From assembly GCA_025464275.1 (NCBI GenBank), contig JAODGR010000039.1, positions 1 through 16,462 of the forward strand: a stretch of DNA of 16,462 nt, in the 5' to 3' direction. The notes under the pieces are model-generated. The model was not told the DNA's origin, made no database searches, and worked only from the letters and a program-made list of their open reading frames with translations. The DNA comes from Methanosarcinales archaeon. GTDB lineage: Archaea; Halobacteriota; Syntropharchaeia; Alkanophagales; Methanospirareceae. Below, one piece after another: positions 1 to 7,170 of this stretch. The position numbers and the translations under genes are program-made. Every line of letters begins with the position of its first letter. Positions within the stretch are counted from its first letter, which is position 1.

Positions 1-1502
1 CATGCCCGAAGCCTGACCTGGTGGTCAATAAGTCCGTTTCGGTTAAGGATGGTGTATTCATTGTGTCCTATACCGTGAGCAACATAGGTGAAGGTTCAGC
101 GGGTAACAGTACCACATGTATGCTCATTGATGGCGAACCCGTACAGAGCCAGCCCTGCCCGGCACTGGGTTCGGGCGAGAGCTACTCCAGCACATTTGAG
201 CCCGAGGAATGCCCGTGCAACGCGATACTGAACGTAACCGTGTGCGCGGACTGCGAGGATGTCGTTGAGGAGAGCAACGAGAGGAACAACTGCGAGTCAA
301 ATATTGTACAGTGCCCGATTCCGGGCATAGAAGTGAACAAGACGGTATTTGATACAGCGACCGGTGAATGGCGAGATGAGACCACCGCGAATCTACACGA
401 CATCGTACGGTTCAGAGGTGTAATCCACAACAATGGCGAATGCCCGCTATCCTATATCCGGGTTACAGATATGCTGTCAGATAGTCTGGAATATGCAGAC
501 AATGCCACCGTTGACGGTGAGCCCTGTGAACCTGAGCTTACACCTGAAGGCTACTACGTGTGGACCTTCGATGACAGAGTGCTCATGCCCTGTGAGAATA
601 TCACAATCGAGTTCGACGCACGCGCAGTCAGATGCGGTGTGGATATAAACACGATGAATGTCAGTGCGACTTACTGGTACCCTGTCCCAATGACACCACA
701 GGTGATTCCCCCTGAGGTCTATGATAGCGATACTGCAACCGTGGTGATATCGGGTATCCCGAGCATAGAAGTGGATAAGACCGTCTGGGACCAGGTGAGT
801 GAGGAATGGGTGGACGAGCTGACCGCCCCTGTGGGTGAGACCGTGACGTTCAACTCGACCGTGCATAACGACGGTGAATGCTGCACTCTCCAGAACATCA
901 CCGTTACGGATACACTATCCACGAGCATGAGATACGTGAATGCAACACCAGAGCCAGAGGAAGTAGTAGAGAACCCGGATGGTACAACAGTCCTGATATG
1001 GCATATTACAGCACTCGCACCCTCCGAATCGCGCACATTCATCATCAATGCTACACTCACAGAGACCGGCGATGATACCAACGTGCAGAACGCAACCGGG
1101 TGGTGCAACGGTCTCATGGCTACTGATGAGGATACCGCTACTGTGCATTCCGTACGACCGGAAGGAGGCATTGGTGTTGCCGTTCTACCAAGATTCAACC
1201 CCGTTCACCCGGGTGACAGTGTGAACCTCACCATAAAGGTGGTGAATAAAGAGAACTTCGGCGATGTCTTCCTCGTTCGCCTCACGAATACGAGCATACC
1301 TGCAGGATGGCGTGCTGACCTCGCATGGTTCAACTGGACTTCCACGTATGTTCGCATACCCGCGGGAGGAGAAGCTCTGATACCGCTCAGAGCAGATATA
1401 CCGCCTGATGCCTCTACGGGCTATAAGGCGTTCCGGGCGGTTGCGAGCTCAACGAAGTGGACTCCTTCGGCATTCGACACCGGCGTCTTCTATATCACCT
1501 AA
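1..1502 (+). CDS. Secreted/surface Ig-like repeat protein (CARDB + DUF11 + NEW3-like), 5' partial
   Basis: The reading frame is open from base 3, before the first in-window GTG at 21, and reads CPKPDLVVNK, a typical CARDB domain entry. The gene therefore begins outside the window. From the GTG, residues 1-100 are a CARDB-like domain rich in cysteine. Two DUF11-like repeats follow, starting near residue 103 (IEVNKTV) and near 251 (IEVDKTV). Each has a HNxGEC motif and an xVTDxLS strand. The last ~115 residues resemble a NEW3-type Ig-like domain. No C-terminal membrane anchor or sorting tail is visible. Many N-x-S/T sequons suggest N-glycosylation outside the cell. Such proteins usually act in archaeal cell-surface structure or adhesion; the exact role is unknown. 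The next gene downstream is also a secreted Ig-like protein. Confidence 0.8.
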   Translation, partial: CPKPDLVVNKSVSVKDGVFIVSYTVSNIGEGSAGNSTTCMLIDGEPVQSQPCPALGSGESYSSTFEPEECPCNAILNVTVCADCEDVVEESNERNNCESNIVQCPIPGIEVNKTVFDTATGEWRDETTANLHDIVRFRGVIHNNGECPLSYIRVTDMLSDSLEYADNATVDGEPCEPELTPEGYYVWTFDDRVLMPCENITIEFDARAVRCGVDINTMNVSATYWYPVPMTPQVIPPEVYDSDTATVVISGIPSIEVDKTVWDQVSEEWVDELTAPVGETVTFNSTVHNDGECCTLQNITVTDTLSTSMRYVNATPEPEEVVENPDGTTVLIWHITALAPSESRTFIINATLTETGDDTNVQNATGWCNGLMATDEDTATVHSVRPEGGIGVAVLPRFNPVHPGDSVNLTIKVVNKENFGDVFLVRLTNTSIPAGWRADLAWFNWTSTYVRIPAGGEALIPLRADIPPDASTGYKAFRAVASSTKWTPSAFDTGVFYIT

Positions 1503-1525
1503 GTCAGCTAAGGAGCGGATAAATC

Positions 1526-1554
1526 GAGCCAGCAGGCAACTGCTGGCTCTTTTT
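1526..1554 (+). terminator. Intrinsic-type hairpin terminator after the first surface gene
   Basis: A perfect 10-bp inverted repeat (GAGCCAGCAG / CTGCTGGCTC) encloses a GCAA tetraloop of the GNRA class. Five T residues follow immediately and then a T-rich stretch. It lies 23 bases after the TAA stop. The layout matches a bacterial rho-independent terminator. Archaeal RNA polymerase mainly needs the U-tract, so the stem may instead stabilise the mRNA 3' end. Confidence 0.8.
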
Positions 1555-1615
1555 ATTTCAACCCGATTATGAGATGAACATGAAACAAAAGATATAGATG
1601 CAGAGACGAACTAAA

Positions 1616-1653
1616 GATGAGATAGCGATAGATGGATGGATAGATAGAGAGAG
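1616..1653. repeat. Degenerate GATA/GATG simple repeat
   Basis: A short low-complexity tract of GATA, GATG and GAGA units lies in the 246-base spacer between the two surface genes. The rest of that spacer holds the terminator above, a small inverted repeat (CATGGA / TCCATG, 1685-1701) and the ribosome binding site of the next gene. I see no gene in it. The tract may be a slippage product. Confidence 0.6.
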
Positions 1654-1748
1654 TGCATGTCCCTCTGCACTGGCATAGCATATACATGGAGTGGATCCAT
1701 GGAGGGGCTGAAGTAAAATAAAATAAAAGGAGGTGAAGAGAAAGGAAG

Positions 1749-3122
1749 ATGAGAAGCAAGTCATCAATAAAAGCGCTAAAGGCGAGAATCGCAGGTGCAG
1801 GCGTCGCAGTCATTGCACTCGTAACGGTTACTGCTCTGAGCATAGGTGTGTCAGCCCCGGCTCCACAGCCGATGGGCATCACGATAGATGTGACACCGAT
1901 AATAGATACTGTTCAACCAGGTGAGACAGCGACCTACAACGTGAGCGTTACGAGTATAGCCGGAGAAAGCGAATATGTGAATTTCACCATCGAGCCAGAA
2001 CGCCCAGGCTGGTCATACAGGTTTGACCCTGAAGGATTCTACCTCGAACCCGGTGAGACGAACTATTCCATTCTGAGCATAACCACAGCTGGTTTTGCAC
2101 CGGATGGCGATTATTTCCACAATATCACCGCCAATGCATGGGTGGATTATCTCCCATTCCCGATCGAGAACTCCACATATCATAACCTCAGAACAACGGT
2201 CAGAACACCTATGGTCACCACTCACGCGACGGTGCTACCACTCTACCTGCCACCGGAAGTGCTATACAAGTGGGAGAAGCCGGACGATACACCAGGCGAT
2301 GGCTATACAAATGTGTATCCTGTGCCGGGAGAGAACAAGACCGTGAGCACGTATGTGGTGGTTTACGACCCGAATGGTAAGGGAGATATAGCGAGTGTGA
2401 TAGTCAGAACCTTCTATCCACTTGCTAATGGTAGCGCGTGCGGATGTGTGCCCTGCAACGAGTCAAACTGCTGCGAACCCGGGGCATGCGTGTTGAAATC
2501 GATATCAATTGCAGAGCCGCTGCCGTCACAGGAAGCCTGCGAAGCCGCTAAGTGGGATGCATACCGTGAAGGGCTGCTCACTCTTGACCAGGTTGAAGAG
2601 ATTGACGCATTGATTGCTAACGGTACCGCGTGGATATACCGGGAGAACACCACCTTCAACTGCTCCGACCCCGCAGGTATCTACACCGTATGTGCTCAGG
2701 CGTTCGATAACGCGAGTTTGTATAACTGTACGGTGAACACCTTCGAGTATGTATCGGTGGTCGCGCTGAGGATAGACTTCAGTGAGGTGAACTATGGTGC
2801 TATCAGACCGAACGAGACGAAGTGGACGAGTCCGGGGAGTGTAATGAACGATGGTAACGACCCGATGGACGTCGTGATAGAGGCATGGAACATGACTTCC
2901 CCGGGCCCGGGCGGCGGCATCATACCCGCTGACCAGCTGGATGCAGCAATCCTTGTTCAACCACCGGTTGCACACTGGCTTGCACTGCCACCAGGAGTGA
3001 CATTCGATGTGGATATACCGGGATGTGGCTCTGCACCCATAAACTTCTCGCTGCACGTACCGCTTGGAACGCCACCCGGTGACTATTCAGGTTACATAAG
3101 ACTGACAGGCAAACACGGCTGA
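1749..3122 (+). CDS. Secreted Ig-like (NEW3/COG1470-type) surface protein
   Basis: A 457-residue protein with a clear signal peptide: a basic N-terminus (residues 1-13), a hydrophobic core (14-33) and a likely cleavage after SVSA near residue 36. The start ATG is 12 bases after a strong GGAGGTGA at 1729-1736. Residues ~45-125 (VQPGETATYNVSVTS, LEPGETNYSI) match the alpha-galactosidase NEW3 Ig-like pattern. A middle segment near residues 225-245 is very rich in cysteine and could hold disulfides or a metal. The C-terminal ~120 residues form another predicted beta-sandwich. There are many N-glycosylation sequons. No transmembrane anchor or sorting motif is visible at the C-terminus, so it is probably released or held non-covalently. 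It is likely a partner of the preceding surface protein; its function is unknown. Confidence 0.82.
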   Translation: MRSKSSIKALKARIAGAGVAVIALVTVTALSIGVSAPAPQPMGITIDVTPIIDTVQPGETATYNVSVTSIAGESEYVNFTIEPERPGWSYRFDPEGFYLEPGETNYSILSITTAGFAPDGDYFHNITANAWVDYLPFPIENSTYHNLRTTVRTPMVTTHATVLPLYLPPEVLYKWEKPDDTPGDGYTNVYPVPGENKTVSTYVVVYDPNGKGDIASVIVRTFYPLANGSACGCVPCNESNCCEPGACVLKSISIAEPLPSQEACEAAKWDAYREGLLTLDQVEEIDALIANGTAWIYRENTTFNCSDPAGIYTVCAQAFDNASLYNCTVNTFEYVSVVALRIDFSEVNYGAIRPNETKWTSPGSVMNDGNDPMDVVIEAWNMTSPGPGGGIIPADQLDAAILVQPPVAHWLALPPGVTFDVDIPGCGSAPINFSLHVPLGTPPGDYSGYIRLTGKHG

Positions 3123-3154
3123 ACTGAACCGAACTGAACGGAACGGAACAGAAC
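3120..3154. repeat. Tandem NGAAC pentanucleotide repeat, seven units
   Basis: Seven consecutive five-base units of the form NGAAC start at the TGA stop codon of the surface gene, whose TGAAC is the first unit. The N varies (T, T, C, T, G, G, A). The tract is non-coding and may come from replication slippage. Confidence 0.8.
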
Positions 3155-3182
3155 AGGATAGAAGCTAAATAGAGAGAAGAGA

Positions 3183-3239
3183 AGAGCAGAGCTTCTCCTG
3201 GGAGTGCTGCTCTCTCTCTCTTCTCTTTCTTCTTTTTTC
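3183..3239 (+). terminator. Hairpin plus pyrimidine/T-rich convergent termination zone
   Basis: AGAGCAG at 3183-3189 pairs with CTGCTCT at 3207-3213. The stem can extend imperfectly through the flanking purine (left) and pyrimidine (right) tracts. A pyrimidine run ending in six T residues (3233-3238) follows. It sits between two convergent genes, so it probably ends plus-strand transcription from the surface gene just before the helicase stop codon. Confidence 0.55.
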
Positions 3240-3254
3240 GCTCCACCTGCACCA

Positions 3255-5327
3255 TCAGTGCCTGAGCCGCTGAGCCTCTTCCTTCAGCTTCTCTGCCCTG
3301 CGAGCCCCCACACCCGGTACCCGGCTCAGGTGTGATAGATCCGCCTTCGCAATCTCCTCATGCGTTCTGAACCCTGCGGAATATAGATTACGCGCTATTA
3401 CCCTGCCAACACCCCTTATCTTCACCATACTCAGCAACTCTGACCTGACACCATGCCTTATCCGCTCCTTTAATTCGTTCAGCCTCGTATATAACTCGCT
3501 GGCATCGAGGTGATGTGCAATACGAGCAGCGGCGTAGCACAGCCATTCCAGTACATAGAGATTGGCATGCACCTCACCGGGATATACCCCGAACCTCGTC
3601 TTCAACTCCGGATAGCTCAGCTCGTCTATCCATGCATGCGCCACGATAGCACTCCCGAGTGCATGAGTGGAGGCAAACACCAGCTCGAGATTCTCGGTCA
3701 GGTTGGTTGCGATGGTAAGTGCATCCTTCACATTTAAGGGTGTTACCTCCTCACATCTGCACAGGAGTAGCAGTAGTTCGAAATCAGATACCCGCTCCCG
3801 CTCCTCCACCATGGCTCGCAGCTCAAGCTTCTCTATACCTGACTTCAGGTCAAGTGCGGATTTTGTGGTGAGATACAATCTGGATGCGAGATTACCAAAT
3901 TCCGTAGCTCTTAGCTCTTCTATCGCGCCACCGCGCCTCCTCCTCATCCTCGCTATGAACCCTTCCGCCTCCAGATTCGATAGGATCACCCTCAACTGCT
4001 CTTTAAGTGCCGTGAGATCCGCACCCTTCTGATATGCATAGAAGGTACTCTCGAGGAACTCCTCTATCTCATCCTCACTCCGCGCACCGGCAACGACAGT
4101 GGCAAGTACCTGCTCGGTCAGCTCGTCATACGAGAATTGCGATTCTATTGGCTCTAATTCACCATTTATGTATATCTGCTCTATCTCATCACGTTCCAAT
4201 TCGTCCCGCGCCACTATCACCCCCAATCCATAATCGTCATATTCAGGTCTACCTGCACGTCCAAATACCTGCTTCACCCAGCATACCGGCATCGGCTCCG
4301 TACCACGACCGGGAGTGAAGAACTTATAATTCCTGATGAGCACCATCTTCGCGGGTAATGATACACCCATAGCGAGTGTGGGAGTGCAGCATATCACCTT
4401 CAGGCGATGGGCGAGGAAACCCTCCTCTATTGCACGCCTCTGCTCCGGGTGCAGCCATGAATTGTGATATGCAACACCATGCCTGACCATCTCCCCGAGG
4501 TCGTCCACGCCGATGTCCACTCGTTCTGCGAGGTCCTCCAGTGAGGGGTCAATATCCAGCAGCCCCGCCAGCTTACGCGCGAAAGCAGCAGCTCCTCGCT
4601 TCGTATTCACAAATACAAGCGCCTGAGAACCCTTGTTTAACTCCTCCAGCACACGCTCAATTATTACTCTATCATTCGGTGCAATGCAGACCTCCTCCTT
4701 TAATGGCACGGGTCGCCACTCGGATTTCACGAGTGAGGCATGTAACCAACCAGCGAATTCATCCGCGTTTGGTATCGTTGCAGATAGTGCGATTACCCTT
4801 GCATATGGGTTGAAGCTCATGAATCGTGCCATAGCACCCTCCAATCTCGGTCCGCGCTTCTCGTCACCCACTACATGCACCTCATCCACCACGAGAACTC
4901 TGATACTCCGTAACCATGGGGGCTTTATGCGCGTGAGCGAGTCGAACTTCTCGATGGTGAGTACTGAAATATCATTCATTGCGAGGTACCTCGATGAACT
5001 CTCGTAATCGCCTGTGGATATACCCACCCTGAGTGATGGGTATCTCTCCTTGAAATTCCTGTATTTCTCGTACGCCAGTGCATTCAGGGGGACGACATAG
5101 AGGCATCTCCCTGGCTCACCCTCCGCTCCGGATAATATGCACTTCCACATTGCCAGTTCCGCCAGCAGCGTCTTTCCACTGGCGGTGGGCGTGGCGATGA
5201 CGAAATTACGCTCCGTTTCGAGTAACCCCTCAGTTATTGCCTCCTCCTGCGGTGGATACAGCTCGATATCGCCTGTGAATGGCATTACCTGCTCACAAAT
5301 CTCAGGCTCAAGGTCCGATATCCTCAT
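3255..5327 (-). CDS. hel308: Hel308-type Ski2-family DNA helicase
   Basis: A 690-residue superfamily 2 helicase, the usual Hel308 length. Visible motifs in order are a Q-motif-like IELYPPQ (21-27), Walker A ATPTASGKT (45-53), DEVH (148-151), SAT (182-184), VFVNTKRG (238-245), TLAMGVSLPA (317-326) and motif VI QVFGRAGRP (353-361). The C-terminal part has a winged-helix/ratchet-like region. It ends in a helix-hairpin-helix segment (about 634-690: IRGVGRVIARNLY and VPGVGARRAEKL). Hel308 unwinds DNA at stalled forks and in recombination. The segment between motifs IV and V reads YHNSWLHPEQ where Hel308 usually has HHAGL, and motif VI has QVFGRAGR rather than QMAGRAGR, so this is a divergent member. 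It is transcribed away from the ribosomal/RNA polymerase cluster. Confidence 0.88.
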   Translation of the reverse strand: MRISDLEPEICEQVMPFTGDIELYPPQEEAITEGLLETERNFVIATPTASGKTLLAELAMWKCILSGAEGEPGRCLYVVPLNALAYEKYRNFKERYPSLRVGISTGDYESSSRYLAMNDISVLTIEKFDSLTRIKPPWLRSIRVLVVDEVHVVGDEKRGPRLEGAMARFMSFNPYARVIALSATIPNADEFAGWLHASLVKSEWRPVPLKEEVCIAPNDRVIIERVLEELNKGSQALVFVNTKRGAAAFARKLAGLLDIDPSLEDLAERVDIGVDDLGEMVRHGVAYHNSWLHPEQRRAIEEGFLAHRLKVICCTPTLAMGVSLPAKMVLIRNYKFFTPGRGTEPMPVCWVKQVFGRAGRPEYDDYGLGVIVARDELERDEIEQIYINGELEPIESQFSYDELTEQVLATVVAGARSEDEIEEFLESTFYAYQKGADLTALKEQLRVILSNLEAEGFIARMRRRRGGAIEELRATEFGNLASRLYLTTKSALDLKSGIEKLELRAMVEERERVSDFELLLLLCRCEEVTPLNVKDALTIATNLTENLELVFASTHALGSAIVAHAWIDELSYPELKTRFGVYPGEVHANLYVLEWLCYAAARIAHHLDASELYTRLNELKERIRHGVRSELLSMVKIRGVGRVIARNLYSAGFRTHEEIAKADLSHLSRVPGVGARRAEKLKEEAQRLRH

Positions 5328-5400
5328 CCTTTAATTCCTCATTTCGCGATATCATATCTATATCTCTATATCGTATCGTATCTTATCTTATCAGAGCCAG

Positions 5401-5412
5401 GCTATTATATAG
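5401..5412 (+). promoter_or_regulatory. TATA-type promoter of the L37Ae-rpoP-pcc1 unit
   Basis: The AT-rich element CTATTATATAG lies about 45 bases before the L37Ae start. A start site ~25 bases downstream would give a ~20-base leader carrying the GGAGGGTGAG ribosome binding site (5436-5445). The 5340-5400 stretch is rich in ATATC/TATCT words and probably also holds the divergent hel308 promoter. Confidence 0.5.
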
Positions 5413-5450
5413 AGGAGAGGGAGAGGCAGAGGAGAGGAGGGTGAGTAGAG

Positions 5451-5765
5451 ATGGTGAAGAGGCAGAAGAAGCGTAAGAAGGGGCGGGTAGTGAAATCCGC
5501 AGGCAGGTTCGGTGTACGATACGGTCGTAAGATAAGAAAGGCGATAGCAAGTATAGAGGCGCAGACCAGAGCGGCGCATAAATGCCCCAGATGCGGTAGA
5601 GAGTCCGTGAAGAGAGTGGGTACCGGCATCTGGCACTGTTCCAGATGTGACTACACATTCGCCGGTGGGACATATCTACCACACACCCCGATGGGTATAG
5701 CGGTAGAGAGGGCGCTAAGGCGTGAAGCGGAAGCAAAGGAGGCTGCTCTCACAGGAGGTGAATGA
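5451..5765 (+). CDS. rpl37ae: Large ribosomal subunit protein L37Ae (eL43)
   Basis: A 104-residue basic protein with the family start (VKRQKKRKKGRVVKSAGRFG) and a C2-C2 zinc ribbon using C45, C48, C63 and C66 (CPRCGR and CSRC). It belongs to the large ribosomal subunit of archaea and eukaryotes. The tail after the ribbon carries YLPHTPMGIAVERALR as in other archaeal members. The start ATG is preceded by GGAGGGTGAG. Its TGA stop overlaps the ribosome binding site of rpoP, indicating translational coupling. The order L37Ae - rpoP - pcc1 is conserved in many archaea. Confidence 0.95.
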   Translation: MVKRQKKRKKGRVVKSAGRFGVRYGRKIRKAIASIEAQTRAAHKCPRCGRESVKRVGTGIWHCSRCDYTFAGGTYLPHTPMGIAVERALRREAEAKEAALTGGE

Positions 5766-5769
5766 GGAA

Positions 5770-5910
5770 TTGGCATATTATTGCCTGAGATGTAAGAGGA
5801 TAGTGGAGCTGAAAGCCGACCATCATGGCGTACGCTGCCCTTACTGCGGATATCGCGCACTGAGGAAGGAGAGACCCTCAGTACTGGTGAAGAAGGTGAA
5901 AGCTGTTTGA
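5770..5910 (+). CDS. rpoP: DNA-directed RNA polymerase subunit P (Rpb12)
   Basis: A 46-residue zinc-ribbon protein beginning MAYYCLRCKR, with cysteines at 5, 8, 23 and 26 and the hallmark CPYCGYRALRKERP. It is the archaeal Rpb12 homologue, which stabilises the Rpo3-Rpo10-Rpo11-Rpo12 assembly platform. I chose TTG at 5770 because GGAGGTGA (5754-5761) lies exactly 8 bases upstream and because family members start just before the first CxxC. Longer in-frame GTG starts at 5758 and 5722 would overlap L37Ae. The GTG at 5758 lies inside the ribosome binding site itself, so both are less likely. Confidence 0.92.
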   Translation: MAYYCLRCKRIVELKADHHGVRCPYCGYRALRKERPSVLVKKVKAV

Positions 5911-5943
5911 GCTGAGAACTGAGTTAATCTCCCCCATGAGTGA

Positions 5944-6234
5944 ATGATAGAGATGGAGATAGAACTGGAGGTGGAAGAAACAGACCCGTACCCGGACTCG
6001 CTCGTAGAGACGCTCTATGAATCCATAAAGGAGGAGCAGGAGCAGGAAGCGGGTAAAGTGGATGCAGTACTCAGAGGAGGTGTAGGTGGCGGTGGCAGGT
6101 TGCTGTATCTCCGTGTATGCGACCCCGGAGATGAATTTTCAAGAGTGAGAGCTGTGATGAACTCATGGCTTCGGCTTTTAAAGATAGCGAGCGATATGGT
6201 GGAGGTGGTGAGAGAGGAAACAGATAACAGATAG
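5944..6234 (+). CDS. pcc1: KEOPS complex subunit Pcc1
   Basis: A 96-residue protein. An N-terminal strand (EIELEVEE) is followed by a helix (DSLVETLYESIKEEQ), two strands and the diagnostic SRVRAVMNSWLRLLKIASDMVEVV, which matches the end of archaeal Pcc1. Pcc1 dimerises and bridges Kae1 units in the KEOPS complex, which makes t6A in tRNAs. Its place right after rpoP is the canonical archaeal location. The beta-hairpin carries an unusual GGVGGGG glycine run. No good ribosome binding site precedes ATG 5944; ATG 5953 is an alternative. A three-codon ORF (ATG 5936) ends at a TGA overlapping this ATG. The prefoldin-beta gene often found next is absent. Confidence 0.85.
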   Translation: MIEMEIELEVEETDPYPDSLVETLYESIKEEQEQEAGKVDAVLRGGVGGGGRLLYLRVCDPGDEFSRVRAVMNSWLRLLKIASDMVEVVREETDNR

Positions 6235-6315
6235 GATAACCGATAACCAATAAATTAAATACCTGTATGATGATATGAATATGATAAACAGGTGCAGAGG
6301 GCAGAGGTGCAAGGT

Positions 6316-6388
6316 GCCGCCGTAACTCAGTTGGTAGAGTGCCCGGCTGTTAACCGGATAGTCACAGGTTCGAGTCCTGTCGGCGGCG
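6316..6388 (+). tRNA. tRNA-Asn(GUU)
   Basis: A full cloverleaf can be drawn. The acceptor is GCCGCCG/CGGCGGC with discriminator G, the D stem is ACTC/GAGT, and the T arm is ACAGG-TTCGAGT-CCTGT. The anticodon loop CTGTTAA has GTT at 6349-6351. The anticodon stem has a C-A mismatch at 27-43. No CCA is encoded and there is no intron. An AT-rich element (TTAAATA, 6255-6261) upstream may be its promoter. The 3' 27 bases lie antisense to the end of hisA. Confidence 0.95.
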
Positions 6389-7108
6389 TAGCACTTCAGC
6401 CAGGCTCAGCCTGCCCGTGTATAGTGCACTCCCTATCACCACCCCGCTCGCACCCGCTTCCTTTATCTGGATTATATCCTCCACAGTGGTTATCCCCCCT
6501 GATACCACCACCGGTAGAGTGGCATGACTGATGAAATCCTCGATAACAGCGATATCTACTCCACTCATCAAACCCTCAACATCTATATTGGTGAAGAGGA
6601 TACTGCCTGCACCCATACGGGCTGCCATCTCCACCGCATCCTTCGCTTCTAACCCCGTTACCTCGCGCCAGCCATCCACTGCCACCTTCCCGTGGCGCAC
6701 ATCCAGGGCGACCATCACCCTCCGGGATGAGAACTCATCGGCTATTCGCTCCACCAGCCGGGGAGACCTGAGCATTGCAGTTCCGAATATTATACGGTCA
6801 ACACCGATTTTGAGGAGCCGTAACGCAGCATCATAACTCCTGAGCCCTCCACCAACCTGAACCTTCACCCCTGCTCTCGCCCTCACATGCTCCACTATCT
6901 CCGCAATCACCCCGAAGTTATCACTCCCCGACTGGAAGGCGGCGTCAAGGTCTATTATATGCAGCCACGATACGCCCATGCTGAGCCAGTGAAGTGCAAT
7001 TCCCACGGGGTCATCGGCGGAGAAGAGCTCTACATCCTTATTACCCTGCTCCAGCTGTACACATCTACCACCCTTCAGGTCTATTGCAGGTATCACCTCA
7101 AATTCCAT
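6362..7108 (-). CDS. hisA: HisA, ProFAR isomerase (histidine biosynthesis)
   Basis: A 248-residue TIM-barrel protein starting MEFEVIPAIDLKGGRCVQL. D10 is the expected catalytic base and D136 (VALDVRHG) the acid. The phosphate-binding loops QVGGGLR (84-90), VSGGITT (202-208) and GVVIGSALY (222-230) are all present. HisA converts ProFAR to PRFAR, the fourth step of histidine synthesis. The last eight residues (RRRQDSNL) and the stop codon are encoded antisense to the 3' end of tRNA-Asn. No other his gene is in the window. The start ATG is about 27 bases from a TATA palindrome, which suggests a leaderless mRNA. Confidence 0.95.
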   Translation of the reverse strand: MEFEVIPAIDLKGGRCVQLEQGNKDVELFSADDPVGIALHWLSMGVSWLHIIDLDAAFQSGSDNFGVIAEIVEHVRARAGVKVQVGGGLRSYDAALRLLKIGVDRIIFGTAMLRSPRLVERIADEFSSRRVMVALDVRHGKVAVDGWREVTGLEAKDAVEMAARMGAGSILFTNIDVEGLMSGVDIAVIEDFISHATLPVVVSGGITTVEDIIQIKEAGASGVVIGSALYTGRLSLAEVLRRRQDSNL

Positions 7109-7130
7109 TTGCTAAAAAATTTGGATGGCT

Positions 7131-7140
7131 TTTTATAAAA
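7131..7140. promoter_or_regulatory. Palindromic TATA box shared by hisA and the prenyl synthase
   Basis: TTTTATAAAA is a perfect palindrome in the 62-base divergent spacer. Its centre lies ~28 bases from the hisA ATG, predicting a leaderless hisA transcript. It lies ~35 bases from the prenyl synthase ATG, predicting a leader of about 10 bases. It can serve as TATA box in both directions. Confidence 0.65.
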
Positions 7141-7170
7141 CGTTGCTAAATAGGGAAATGAGAAAAGGAA

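Noticed and set aside
719..1198. 159-residue minus-strand ORF inside the first surface gene, and similar ORFs at 182-433 and 477-866
   Set aside because: They are antisense shadows of a clear Ig-repeat coding frame and have no recognisable family or ribosome binding site.
1685..1701. Inverted repeat CATGGA-GTGGA-TCCATG as an operator
   Set aside because: Only six pairs, within low-complexity sequence, with no nearby regulator or second copy.
5383..5736. 117-residue minus-strand ORF over L37Ae and its promoter
   Set aside because: It is antisense to a confidently identified ribosomal protein gene and is low-complexity.
6267..6300. Possible C/D-box RNA (ATGATGA box) upstream of tRNA-Asn
   Set aside because: No CTGA box or closing stem at a suitable distance.
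6292..6531. 79-residue plus-strand ORF over tRNA-Asn
   Set aside because: Its middle is a translated tRNA (AVTQLVECPAVNRIVTGSSP), and the rest is antisense to hisA.
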